DNA of 11,422 nucleotides from Haloarculaceae archaeon (GTDB lineage: Archaea > Halobacteriota > Halobacteria > Halobacteriales > Haloarculaceae), in NCBI GenBank assembly GCA_018609945.1, contig JAHENO010000084.1:1-11422 (forward strand), given 5' to 3'. This document shows positions 1 to 7,664 of the stretch, in pieces. The translations under genes were made by a program, and so were the position numbers. How positions within the stretch are numbered: the stretch's first letter is position 1; every line of letters begins with the position of its first letter. The notes beneath the pieces were generated by a model that was given only the letters and a program-made list of their open reading frames with translations, searched no databases and was not told where the DNA came from.

Positions 1-82
1 CAGAGAGACCGGCACCTGCGACGCCGAGGGCTGCTCCCATTCGGAGAACTCGTCGTCGAGTCGGTGTTTCGTTTCTAGTCAT
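1..82 (-). CDS. N-terminus of a Tat-exported protein (partial)
   Basis: Only the first 27 codons are in the window, read leftward from ATG at 82. The peptide begins MTRNETPTRRRVLRMGAALG and continues into a short hydrophobic stretch rich in Ala, Gly, Val and Leu. This is a classic twin-arginine signal: TRRRVLR fits the (S/T)RRxxLK consensus and is followed by a weakly hydrophobic h-region. Most haloarchaeal secreted proteins use the Tat route, so the product is probably a secreted or lipid-anchored protein such as a solute-binding or redox protein. The mature part lies outside the window, so the function cannot be named. The alternative minus-strand frame has an in-frame TGA just upstream and no start codon. 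The gene is divergent from the RPA gene, and a palindrome lies just upstream of its start. Confidence 0.72.
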   Translation of the reverse strand, partial: MTRNETPTRRRVLRMGAALGVAGAGLS

Positions 83-90
83 TGTTTTGT

Positions 91-111
91 GAGAGGCATC
101 CACTGCCTCTC
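91..111 (-). promoter_or_regulatory. Perfect 8-bp inverted repeat before the Tat-protein gene
   Basis: GAGAGGCA (91-98) and TGCCTCTC (104-111) are perfectly complementary around a 5-base spacer. The repeat ends 9 bases before the ATG at 82. A TATA-like sequence (CTTAGTATACC on the minus strand, 137-127) lies about 45-50 bases upstream of that ATG, so the repeat would fall at the transcription start or in a short leader. It could be an operator or a 5' UTR hairpin. This is a structural observation only; no regulator is indicated. Confidence 0.35.
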
Positions 112-388
112 GTCGTTCATGAATGTGGTATACTAAGACGATTTTTCAACTTCCGTTTGGGATTGGTTCAATCTCTATCCAAACTCTCTTCACATTCCCT
201 TGTTGTCCGATTGGGTCTCCCTATCACAAGATTTCTTTTGTTGTGGACGAGTGAGGCAGGACTTTTTTGTAGGATGGGCCGGCCACACCCGGCCACCGAT
301 GGCAGACAGCCCGAACGGCGAGCCGGCCGGTGGCGCCCGCCCGTATCGAACCGACAGAGGGAAGCGGGACGATGGGACAACGACAACG

Positions 389-395
389 CTTAAAC
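389..395 (+). promoter_or_regulatory. TATA-like box of the RPA gene
   Basis: CTTAAAC lies in otherwise GC-rich DNA and is centred about 31 bases before ATG 423 and about 20 bases before GTG 411. No Shine-Dalgarno sequence precedes either start, so a leaderless or nearly leaderless transcript is inferred. Confidence 0.5.
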
Positions 396-422
396 GGATA
401 CCTTCCCTGCGTGTCAGAAGTG

Positions 423-1883
423 ATGGGAGCGATTGAGGATATCTACGCGGACCTCGAGGTGGACGTCCCCGAGGAGGAGTTCCGTGAGGCGGTCGAGCAG
501 AAAGTCGAACAGATGGGTGGGCTCGCGGACGAGGAGACGGCGGCGATGCTCATCGCTCACGAACTCGACGACCACGAGGTCGGGACCGTGGCGGACATCG
601 AACCGGGGATGGACGAGGTGAAGTTCCTCGCGAAGGTGATTTCGGTGGGCGAGGTCCGCACCTTCGAGCGCGACGAGGGGGAAGACGGCCGCGTGATCAA
701 CGTCGAGGCCGCCGACGAGAGTGGCAGCGTCCGGCTGGCGTTCTGGGACGAACAGGCCGAGGCCATCGCCGATGGCGGCCTGGAAGCGGGGGACGTCCTG
801 CGCGTGAAGGGGCGCCCCAAGGAGGGATACAAGGGGCTGGAGGTGAGCGTCGACCACGCCGAGCCCGACGAAGAAGCCGACATCAACGTCGACCTCGACG
901 GCGCGACGACCGTCGACTCGCTGTCGCTGGGTCAGGAGGACGTCACCCTCCGGGGGCTGGTGCTGGACACGGACTCGGTACGGACCTTCGACCGCGACGA
1001 CGGCAGCGAGGGCCGGGTCGCGAACCTCACCGTTGGCGACGAGACCGGGCGCGTGCGGGTGACGCTCTGGGACGGGATGGCCGACCGTGCGGCGGAGATC
1101 GAACCCGGGACGGCCGTCGAGGCCGTCGACGGGTACGTCCGCGAACGCGAGGGCGACCTCGAACTCCACGTCGGCGAGCGCGGCGCCATCGAGGAGGTCG
1201 AGGGTCCCGTCGAGTACGAGCCCGAGGCGACGCCCATAGACGACGTCGAGATCGGACAGCGCGTCGACATCGCGGGCGTGGTGCGCTCGACGGACCCCAA
1301 GCGCACGTTCGACCGCGACGACGGCAGCCAGGGGCAGGTCCGGAACGTCCGCATCCAGGACGACACCGGCGACATCCGCGTGGCGCTGTGGGGCGACCAG
1401 GCCGACACCGACCTCGCGCCCGGCGACGAGGTGCTCGCGGCCGACGTCGAAATCGAGGACGGCTGGCAGGACGATCTGGAGGCCTCCGCGAACTGGCGCT
1501 CGACGGTGGTCGTCCTCGAGGACGCCGCCGACACGACCGCCGACGTGGCCGGGACCGCCACGACGCCGGGCGGCACCGACGCGGACGGAGACGGGGACGG
1601 TGACGCGGCCGCTGCCGACGCGGGTGTCGGCCTCGACGCCTTCGCCGGCGACGGGTCGGCCGAGAGTGGCGCCGGGAGCGAGGGCAGTGAGACCGGTGGC
1701 GCGGGCCAGGTCGAGCGCGTCGAGTTCACCGGGACGGTCGTCCAGACCGGCGAGCCGGTCGTGCTGGACGACGGCACCGAGACAGTGAGCGTCGAGACCG
1801 ACGAGCGCCTGCAACTCGGCGAGGAGGTGACCGTCCGCGGGCCGCTGGTGGACGGGCGCGTGGACGCCGACGACGTCTTCTGA
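423..1883 (+). CDS. rpa: RPA-type single-stranded DNA-binding protein, three OB folds
   Basis: This is a 486-residue archaeal replication protein A homologue that coats ssDNA during replication, repair and recombination. An N-terminal helical segment (1-50, with MGGLADEETAAML) precedes three OB-fold repeats at about 57-146, 163-258 and 270-368. Each repeat carries the same strand-loop block, RTFxRDxGxxGxVxN...DxxGxxRVxLW. A disordered Gly/Asp/Ala/Ser linker (369-428) leads to a short beta-rich tail (429-486) that looks like part of another OB fold. No zinc-finger cysteines are present, although some archaeal RPAs have them. ATG 423 was chosen because the haloarchaeal family starts near MGAIEDIYADL and a TATA-like box lies upstream; GTG 411 is an alternative. 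Histone and HDAC genes follow, an order I recall for Haloferax rpa2. The stop codon's last base is also the first base of the inverted-repeat element. Confidence 0.93.
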   Translation: MGAIEDIYADLEVDVPEEEFREAVEQKVEQMGGLADEETAAMLIAHELDDHEVGTVADIEPGMDEVKFLAKVISVGEVRTFERDEGEDGRVINVEAADESGSVRLAFWDEQAEAIADGGLEAGDVLRVKGRPKEGYKGLEVSVDHAEPDEEADINVDLDGATTVDSLSLGQEDVTLRGLVLDTDSVRTFDRDDGSEGRVANLTVGDETGRVRVTLWDGMADRAAEIEPGTAVEAVDGYVREREGDLELHVGERGAIEEVEGPVEYEPEATPIDDVEIGQRVDIAGVVRSTDPKRTFDRDDGSQGQVRNVRIQDDTGDIRVALWGDQADTDLAPGDEVLAADVEIEDGWQDDLEASANWRSTVVVLEDAADTTADVAGTATTPGGTDADGDGDGDAAAADAGVGLDAFAGDGSAESGAGSEGSETGGAGQVERVEFTGTVVQTGEPVVLDDGTETVSVETDERLQLGEEVTVRGPLVDGRVDADDVF

Positions 1884-1964
1884 TACGGATTTCTGTAGTT
1901 CGATACCTGAGCGACCGCAGGAGCCTTGCGGTCGCATCCGGAAAATAGCTACAGCAATCCGTAT
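1883..1964. repeat. 82-bp inverted-repeat element, copy 1
   Basis: The terminal arms ATACGGATTTCTGTAG (1883-1898) and CTACAGCAATCCGTAT (1949-1964) are complementary at 15 of 16 positions, the exception being T1892 against C1955. Inside is a second perfect hairpin: GCGACCGCA (1911-1919) and TGCGGTCGC (1927-1935) around a 7-base loop. The stretch at 1940-1956, GGAAAATAGCTACAGCA, recurs exactly on the other strand at 7684-7668 in copy 2, and CTGTAGTTC at the other end is shared too. The element is noncoding and lies between the RPA stop and the histone TATA box. It could be a MITE-like mobile element, a structured RNA or transcript end, or a protein-binding site. It has no T-run of a simple terminator. 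Confidence 0.8.
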
Positions 1965-1978
1965 GGGTGCATCGGAAA

Positions 1979-1986
1979 CCCTTAAG
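1979..1986 (+). promoter_or_regulatory. TATA-like box of the histone gene
   Basis: CCCTTAAG is centred 28 bases before ATG 2011, the spacing expected for a leaderless haloarchaeal transcript. It lies 15 bases beyond the end of the inverted-repeat element, so the histone-HDAC pair has its own promoter separate from the RPA gene. Confidence 0.6.
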
Positions 1987-2010
1987 ACCGATACACCCCC
2001 GTTGTGGCGT

Positions 2011-2447
2011 ATGAGCGTCGAGCTACCGTTCGCCCCGGTCGACGACATCATCCGGCGCAACGCGGGGGACCTGCGGGTCAGCGCCGAGGCGGCCGAGGAA
2101 CTGGCCCGCCGCATCCAGCGCCGTGGAGCGGCCCTGGCCGTCGAGGCCGCCGACCGGGCGACGGACGACGGTCGGAAGACGCTGATGGCGTCGGACTTCG
2201 GTGTCGAGTCAGTCCCCGACAAGGACGACCTCGCGTTGCCCATCGCCCCGGTCGACCGCATCGCCCGGCTGGATATCGACGACCGGTACCGGGTGGCGAT
2301 GGACGCGCGCGTCGCGCTGGCGACGGTCCTCGAATCGTACGCCGATACCGTGGCTGCGGCGGCTGCGGACCTGGCCCGGCACGCAGACCGCCGGACGGTC
2401 AAGGCCGAGGACGTCGAGGCGTACTTCCACCTCCAGCAGTACTTCGG

Positions 2448-2451
<4 letters not shown>
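2011..2451 (+). CDS. hstA: Tandem-fold (doublet) archaeal histone
   Basis: The 146-residue protein has two histone folds in one chain, about residues 2-66 and 76-146. Each begins with a similar motif (ELPFAPVDDIIRR and ALPIAPVDRIARL) and ends with an RKT or RRTVK loop followed by a short helix (MASDFG and AEDVEAYF). Haloarchaeal histones are typically such doublets, so one chain can form the pseudo-dimer that other archaea build from two proteins. The role is DNA binding and possibly gene regulation. Only three lysines are present (K56, K71, K131), and there are no long tails. ATG 2011 is preferred to an upstream in-frame ATG at 1963 because the TATA box is 28 bases before 2011, while 1963 lies within the inverted-repeat arm. 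The stop overlaps the HDAC start codon. The symbol follows Haloferax usage. Confidence 0.93.
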
Positions 2452-3461
<1,010 letters not shown>

Positions 3462-3500
3462 CCGCGCTGGCGAGAGATTCTTACCGGTCGGTGTCCAACT

Positions 3501-4127
3501 GTGGGTGTGCTCCACGAGGTAGTTGCAGGGCTGCCGCCGTGGCTGGTCGGCGGCGTCCTGCTCGGTCTGGGCGCGAGCCTGCTGGTGGCACTCCTCTTTC
3601 TCGGTGCCCAGCGGCTGCTGCCCGGAGGCGAGCAAGGGGCCGGGCACCGCGGGCCTGGCGACCCGTCGGTCCGGGAGAGCGGCGAGTCCCGGCGCCGCCG
3701 GGAGTTCCGCGCGTGTCTCGACGCCATCGGCGAACCGTACGCCGAGGACCACCCCGTCGAGGGTCAAGACATCGCCTTCTTCCTCCCCGAACGGGACGTG
3801 GCAATCACGTTCGACCCCCGCGCGTACTACCGCATCGACGGCTCGGGGGTCGAACCGCTGCTGGCCGAACACGAGATGCCGGGCTCGGTGCTGGTCGAGC
3901 GACTCCCCTTCGAGACGCCAGACCTCGGGACCGCGGGGGAGCGCGAGATCACTCCAGCCCGCGACGCGTTCGCGGAACTCGGGGTTCCTGCCGGCGCGTC
4001 CGTCGAGGAGGTCAGGCGGGCCTACCGCCGACGGGTCAAGGAAGTCCACCCTGACCAGGGTGGCGACGAGGACGCCTTCCGTCGGGTTCGAGAGGCCTAC
4101 GTCACCGCGAAGGAACACGCGGACTGA
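3501..4127 (+). CDS. Membrane-anchored J-domain protein
   Basis: The 208-residue protein has one N-terminal transmembrane helix (about 14-36), an Arg-rich segment, an uncharacterised middle region (about 70-140) and a C-terminal J-domain (about 153-205). The J-domain carries an HPD motif at 183-185 within KEVHPDQGG, so it should stimulate ATP hydrolysis by DnaK/Hsp70. There is no Gly/Phe region or zinc centre, so this is not DnaJ itself but a type III J-protein that probably recruits Hsp70 to the cytoplasmic face of the membrane. The start is GTG at 3501, with an in-frame GTG at 3507 as an alternative. A TATA-like TTCTTA at 3478-3483 favours a leaderless transcript from one of them. It ends 8 bases from the convergent hydrolase gene. 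Confidence 0.8.
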   Translation: MGVLHEVVAGLPPWLVGGVLLGLGASLLVALLFLGAQRLLPGGEQGAGHRGPGDPSVRESGESRRRREFRACLDAIGEPYAEDHPVEGQDIAFFLPERDVAITFDPRAYYRIDGSGVEPLLAEHEMPGSVLVERLPFETPDLGTAGEREITPARDAFAELGVPAGASVEEVRRAYRRRVKEVHPDQGGDEDAFRRVREAYVTAKEHAD

Positions 4128-4135
4128 GCCCGACG

Positions 4136-5032
4136 TCAGGAGGAACCGCCCTCGAAGTGGTCAACCAGGAGGTCGATTACCGCGTCGCGTCGCTCGTGTG
4201 GGACCCAGTGAGACGCGTCGGGGAACCGCTCGAGGCGGCCATCCACGCAGTACTCGAGGCTCTTGGGGGCCATCTCTGGGAGCAGGAACTTGTCGCCCTC
4301 GCCCCAGATGACCAGCGTCGGTGCCTCGACGCGCTCGCGTGGCGGGTCCTCGCCCGCGCGGAACAGCGCCCGGTACCAGTTGAGCATCCCCGTCAGCGCC
4401 CCGTCCCGGCGCCAGGCAGCGCGATAGTAGTCGATGTCCTCGTCGGTGAACGTGCCCTCCTCGGCCGTCTGAAACGCGTCGATCAGCCGCTGGAAGTCGC
4501 CCCGCCGCTGGGCCCACTCGGGAATCCGGGGCACCTGGAAGAAGAACATGTACCAGCTCTTGCGCATCTGTCGGGGGCTGGACTTCAGCGTCGCCTCGAA
4601 GACCGTGGGATGCGGGACGTTGATGATCCCGAGACGGTCGACGCTTCCGGGGTAGCGAAGCGCCAGGTCCCACGCGACGGCGGCCCCCCAGTCGTGGCCG
4701 ACGACGTGTGCGGACTCCCGGCCGGCGGAATCGATCAGGGCGTTGATGTCGCCCGAGAGGGTCCCGATCCGGTACGCTTCGATCCCGTCGGGTTTGTCGC
4801 TCAGGTTGTACCCTCGCTGGTCGGGCACCAGCACCCGGTAGCCCGCCTCGACCAGCGGGCCGACGTGGTCGCGCCACTCGTACCAGAACTCGGGGAATCC
4901 GTGGAGCAACACCACCAGCGGGTCGTCGGGATCGCCCGCCGCGACGACGTGGAGGCGAACGCCGTTCACTTCGCGGAACGTCGATTCGGCGGACTCGATG
5001 TCGGGAAGCGGAGCAGTGGGTTCCGGTGTCAT
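4136..5032 (-). CDS. Alpha/beta hydrolase, epoxide hydrolase-like
   Basis: The 298-residue protein has the features of soluble epoxide hydrolases, which open an epoxide to a vicinal diol through a covalent ester. The oxyanion-hole motif HGFP is at 44-47 within HGFPEFWYEWR. The nucleophile is D114 in VGHDWGAA, the acid is D247 in WGEGDK, and the base is H275 in DASHW. A helical cap (about 140-230) contains Y161 and Y220, candidates for the ring-opening tyrosines. Haloalkane or fluoroacetate dehalogenases share the Asp nucleophile, but the cap tyrosines and the HDWGA motif favour an epoxide hydrolase. There is no signal peptide, so it is cytoplasmic. ATG 5032 overlaps the stop codon of the upstream monooxygenase as ATGA, so the two are one operon and probably act in sequence. 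Confidence 0.85.
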   Translation of the reverse strand: MTPEPTAPLPDIESAESTFREVNGVRLHVVAAGDPDDPLVVLLHGFPEFWYEWRDHVGPLVEAGYRVLVPDQRGYNLSDKPDGIEAYRIGTLSGDINALIDSAGRESAHVVGHDWGAAVAWDLALRYPGSVDRLGIINVPHPTVFEATLKSSPRQMRKSWYMFFFQVPRIPEWAQRRGDFQRLIDAFQTAEEGTFTDEDIDYYRAAWRRDGALTGMLNWYRALFRAGEDPPRERVEAPTLVIWGEGDKFLLPEMAPKSLEYCVDGRLERFPDASHWVPHERRDAVIDLLVDHFEGGSS

Positions 5033-6378
5033 ATTTCCGGCGCGAGTACCCGCAGGGCGACGGCGGGCCGCAACAGCGCCGTGGGCGGTCGCTCCAGCCG
5101 GAACACGCGGGCGAACGCGTCGGTCAGGACGCCGTCGGAGTGAGCCTTCCGGGACAGTCGCGCCACGTACCGGTTGAACAGGTCCGTGCCGAACGGCTTC
5201 GGGCCCTCCGTCTCCCGGAACTCGAAGTCCCTGCCGACGGCGAGCTTCCAGACGATGTCGACTGTCTCCCCGACTCGGTCGAAAAAGCGGGGCGCGATCC
5301 CGTCCAGCCCGCCCTCGGCCAGCGCGTGGTGCAACGCGAGGGCGTCCAGTGCCGCCACCGACATCCCCTGGCCGTAGATGGGGTTGAAGCTGGCGACCGC
5401 GTCGCCGGTCACGACCAGCCCCTCGGGGAACCGGTCGAGGTGCTCGTAGCGGCGCCGCCGGCTACACGGGAAGGGGTAGTGGTGGACGCCGTCGGAGGTC
5501 CAGGGGCGCTCCCTGGCGAGGCGTCCGACCTCGGGGACCGGCAGGCTCTCGGCGAACGCGACGAACCCCTCGCGGTCGGCGGGCGCGTCGTCGCCGTGAA
5601 CGCCCTGGACAGCCACCTCCCAGCGGTCACCCTCGACGGGGATGGCCCCACCGCCGCGGGTCCGTGGCGCGTCGGGCGGGGCGAAAAACACCCGCCGGTC
5701 GTCGGGCGGGCGCTCGACCCGGATCGTGCTGTAGGTCACGTCGACGTGGACCTCCTCAACGTCGGGGGTGGGGAACCCGTGGTCGGCCAGCCACCTGGGC
5801 GTCCGGCTCGTACGGCCGGTCGCGTCGACGACCAGGTCCGCCGCCAGCGTCCGCTCGTCGCCGCCGGCCCGGACCCGGACACCAGTGACTGACTCGCCGG
5901 CGTCGTCGAACCGGTACCCGGTGACCTGCGTCCCGCCCTGCAGGTCGACGCCGTCCAGGGCCCGCACCTGCTCGCGGACCACGTGTTCGAACAGCGGCCG
6001 CGTCGCGCAGTACATCGGCATCTCGTCGGGCGGCTCGGCGAGAAAGCCGCCCCGGTCGTAGAACTGCAGTTCCGTCCCGGCGTCGACACACAGCCCGCCG
6101 GCCTCGAACAAATCATCCTCGAACCCGGGAAAGAAATCCGTCAGCGTCAGCCGCCCCGCCTCGAGCATCACGTGGGGGTGGCCCGTCTGTGGTGCGCCGT
6201 CGCGGACGGTCGGTTCGTCGGGGAAGGGGTCGCGGTCGAGGACCGTCACCCGCTCGAACCCGTCGGCCAGCACCCGCGCGGCACACAGTCCGGCCATACT
6301 CCCCCCGACCACGACGGCGTGGTCGCCGACCCGGTCAAGCCGTCCGCGGTCGTAGCGGGTGACGTTTGCGAGTGTCAC
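5029..6378 (-). CDS. FAD-dependent monooxygenase/epoxidase-like protein
   Basis: The 449-residue flavoprotein is of the class A monooxygenase fold (UbiH, squalene epoxidase and polyether epoxidase relatives). The FAD-binding Rossmann motif is VVVGGSMAG (22-30). The DG-like motif LVVDATGRT is at 182-190, and the GD motif VVTGDAVASFNPIYGQGM at 322-339 contacts the FAD ribose. The VVVGGSMAGLCAARVLAD opening resembles proteins annotated as LasC-type epoxidases. The partner epoxide hydrolase overlaps its stop. Start: GTG at 6378, supported by a GGAGG Shine-Dalgarno (6391-6387) 8 bases upstream. A TATA-like box further upstream implies a leadered transcript. The substrate is unknown; an isoprenoid or carotenoid alkene is one possibility. 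A halogenase or hydroxylase role cannot be excluded. Confidence 0.82.
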   Translation of the reverse strand: MTLANVTRYDRGRLDRVGDHAVVVGGSMAGLCAARVLADGFERVTVLDRDPFPDEPTVRDGAPQTGHPHVMLEAGRLTLTDFFPGFEDDLFEAGGLCVDAGTELQFYDRGGFLAEPPDEMPMYCATRPLFEHVVREQVRALDGVDLQGGTQVTGYRFDDAGESVTGVRVRAGGDERTLAADLVVDATGRTSRTPRWLADHGFPTPDVEEVHVDVTYSTIRVERPPDDRRVFFAPPDAPRTRGGGAIPVEGDRWEVAVQGVHGDDAPADREGFVAFAESLPVPEVGRLARERPWTSDGVHHYPFPCSRRRRYEHLDRFPEGLVVTGDAVASFNPIYGQGMSVAALDALALHHALAEGGLDGIAPRFFDRVGETVDIVWKLAVGRDFEFRETEGPKPFGTDLFNRYVARLSRKAHSDGVLTDAFARVFRLERPPTALLRPAVALRVLAPEI

Positions 6379-6386
6379 GTATCGAA

Positions 6387-6391
6387 CCTCC
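6387..6391 (-). promoter_or_regulatory. Shine-Dalgarno site deciding the monooxygenase start
   Basis: GGAGG on the minus strand lies 8 bases before the GTG at 6378, matching the anti-Shine-Dalgarno end of archaeal 16S rRNA. It supports GTG as the start and a leadered mRNA for the monooxygenase-hydrolase operon. Confidence 0.7.
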
Positions 6392-6441
6392 TTGCCAGCT
6401 CCGGCTCGAAGTCGCCGTCGTCTACCGTTCGGTGCGTCCGG

Positions 6442-6450
6442 AGTTTAATC
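6442..6450 (-). promoter_or_regulatory. TATA-like box of the monooxygenase operon
   Basis: GATTAAACT on the minus strand lies in the gap after the threonine synthase-like gene. It would place transcription near 6420 and leave a leader of about 40 bases, consistent with the Shine-Dalgarno site downstream. The operon therefore probably has its own promoter. Confidence 0.45.
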
Positions 6451-6456
6451 TGCCGG

Positions 6457-7635
6457 CTATATCCCCTTGCTCATCAGGTGACTCCGCAGCAGGTCGGCCT
6501 CCTTGTTGCCGGTGACGCTGTTGACGAGTACGACGACGTCGTCGGCCGCGAACGCGCCCCTCTCGGCGAGTACCTGCGCCCCGGCCACGGCGGCGCCACC
6601 CGTCGCACTCGCCGTGACGCCGGCCTCCGCGAGCGACACGGCACCAGCGAGGATGGTCTCGTCGTCGGTCGCGACGGCACCCCCGTCCGTCGCCGCCAGC
6701 GCGTCGAGCGCGTGCGTCCCACCGGCCGGGTCGGGAATCTCCAGCGGCCCGCAGATGGTGTCGGGTCGCTCGGCGGGCTGGGGCACGTCGTCCCCGTCCG
6801 CCCACGCGTCCGCGATGGGTGCACACCCTGCTGTCTGAGCAGCGTACAGTCGCGGCGCCTTCTCGACCAGTCCCCACTCGAGGAGTTCCCTGCCGCCCTT
6901 CTCGATGCCGACGAGACCGGTCCCGTGGCCCGTGGGATGGACGACGGCGTCGGGGGCAGTCCAGTCCAGCCCGCGTGCGATCTCGTAGGCCAGCGTCTTC
7001 GCGCCCTCGTGGCGGAACGGCGTCTCGAAGGGGGCGACCGAGTGCCAGTCCGCGTCGGCGGTCGCGTCGGCGAACGCGTCGGCGGCGTCCCTGTATCGTC
7101 CCTCGACGACCGACATGTCCCCGCCGTGGACGTTCACCATCGCCTTGTTGACGAACGGGACGCGGGACGGGACGAAGGACTGCGACGCCAGTCCCGCGCG
7201 GGCGGCGTAGGCGGCCGCGGCCTGGCCGCCGTTGCCCATCGTCGGGAGCGCGACGGTCGCCGCACCCGCCTCGCGGGCCGCCGTCACCGCCAGCGCCAGC
7301 TCCCGATCGCGGAGTGCACCGGTCGTGCTCTGTCCCTCGTCTTTGACGTAGACCGACGCCACCCCCAGTTCGTCGGCCAGTCCGGGCACCTCGATCAGTG
7401 GCGTCCCGCCTTCGCCCGCGGTGACCAGCACGTCCGCGGGAAACGGCAACACGTCCGCGAACCCCGCGAGCCCCGCAGTCCCGGCCGCGAGTGTCTCCCG
7501 TGGCACGGTCCCGGCGTGGTCGTAGACCGGATCGAGCGCGCCGCCACAGTCCGGACAGACACCGGCCGTTTCGGGGTCGTGGGTCGCGGCGCAGTCGAGA
7601 CACTGCAGCGACGCGAACGCCTCGGTCGTGTCCAT
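6457..7635 (-). CDS. Threonine synthase-like fold-type II PLP protein lacking the usual lysine
   Basis: The 392-residue protein resembles threonine synthase, which converts O-phosphohomoserine to threonine. A zinc ribbon (C12, C15, C27, C30) is followed by the fold-type II domain: KDEGQSTTGALRDR at 98-111, PTMGNGGQAAAAYAARAG at 131-148, HPTGHGTGLVG at 233-243 and SVTGNK at 373-378. In true threonine synthases the first block reads NPTGSFKDR, with the PLP-linked lysine where this protein has R109 (codon CGC, 7311-7309). The phosphate loop is GHGTG instead of the more common GGGTG. It may be a paralogue with altered chemistry or a regulatory pseudoenzyme, so I leave out the thrC symbol. It is full length with no frameshift. 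ATG 7635 has a TATA-like box about 25 bases upstream in the arm of an inverted-repeat element. Confidence 0.8.
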   Translation of the reverse strand: MDTTEAFASLQCLDCAATHDPETAGVCPDCGGALDPVYDHAGTVPRETLAAGTAGLAGFADVLPFPADVLVTAGEGGTPLIEVPGLADELGVASVYVKDEGQSTTGALRDRELALAVTAAREAGAATVALPTMGNGGQAAAAYAARAGLASQSFVPSRVPFVNKAMVNVHGGDMSVVEGRYRDAADAFADATADADWHSVAPFETPFRHEGAKTLAYEIARGLDWTAPDAVVHPTGHGTGLVGIEKGGRELLEWGLVEKAPRLYAAQTAGCAPIADAWADGDDVPQPAERPDTICGPLEIPDPAGGTHALDALAATDGGAVATDDETILAGAVSLAEAGVTASATGGAAVAGAQVLAERGAFAADDVVVLVNSVTGNKEADLLRSHLMSKGI

Positions 7636-7656
7636 GTCCGGTCGTGGGACCCGGCG

Positions 7657-7664
7657 ACTATAAT
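7657..7664 (-). promoter_or_regulatory. TATA-like box of the threonine synthase-like gene in an element arm
   Basis: CATTATAG on the minus strand is centred about 25 bases before ATG 7635, the leaderless spacing. Six of its eight bases belong to the outer arm of the inverted-repeat element. Confidence 0.5.

Larger units (their letters stand above)
83..410. other. Divergent intergenic region, AT-rich in part
   Basis: About 330 bases without a credible gene separate the Tat-signal gene from the RPA gene. By hand count, positions 121-240 are only about 40% GC, far below the neighbouring genes. The stretch contains T-runs, including T6 at 261-266, a palindromic GTATAC at 128-133, and small inverted repeats at 91-111 and 161-173 (GATTG-GTT-CAATC). 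From about 275 the composition returns to GC-rich. Open frames crossing this stretch encode Arg/Ser/Leu-rich peptides unlike haloarchaeal proteins. The RPA frame stays open upstream to 330, but that extension has neither a promoter nor acidic composition. Confidence 0.6.

Noticed and set aside
276..345. GGCCGG-rich inverted repeats before the RPA gene
   Set aside because: Short, imperfect and widely spaced repeats of this kind are expected by chance in GC-rich DNA.
82..393. Plus-strand open frame across the AT-rich intergenic region
   Set aside because: The product is Arg/Leu/Ser-rich and not acidic, has no recognisable motif, and its start overlaps the start of the Tat-signal gene on the other strand.
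330..422. Extended N-terminus for the RPA protein
   Set aside because: The 31 extra residues are basic and unlike the family. The TATA-like box at 389-395 lies inside the extension and points to a start at 411-423.
1911..1935. Inner hairpin of copy 1 as a simple intrinsic terminator for the RPA gene
   Set aside because: No T-run follows the stem, and a related hairpin occurs in copy 2, which does not follow a gene end. It is better treated as part of the element.
1963..2010. Upstream ATG giving a 162-residue histone
   Set aside because: The ATG belongs to the inverted-repeat arm. The TATA box at 1979-1986 has exact leaderless spacing to ATG 2011, where the family start motif lies.
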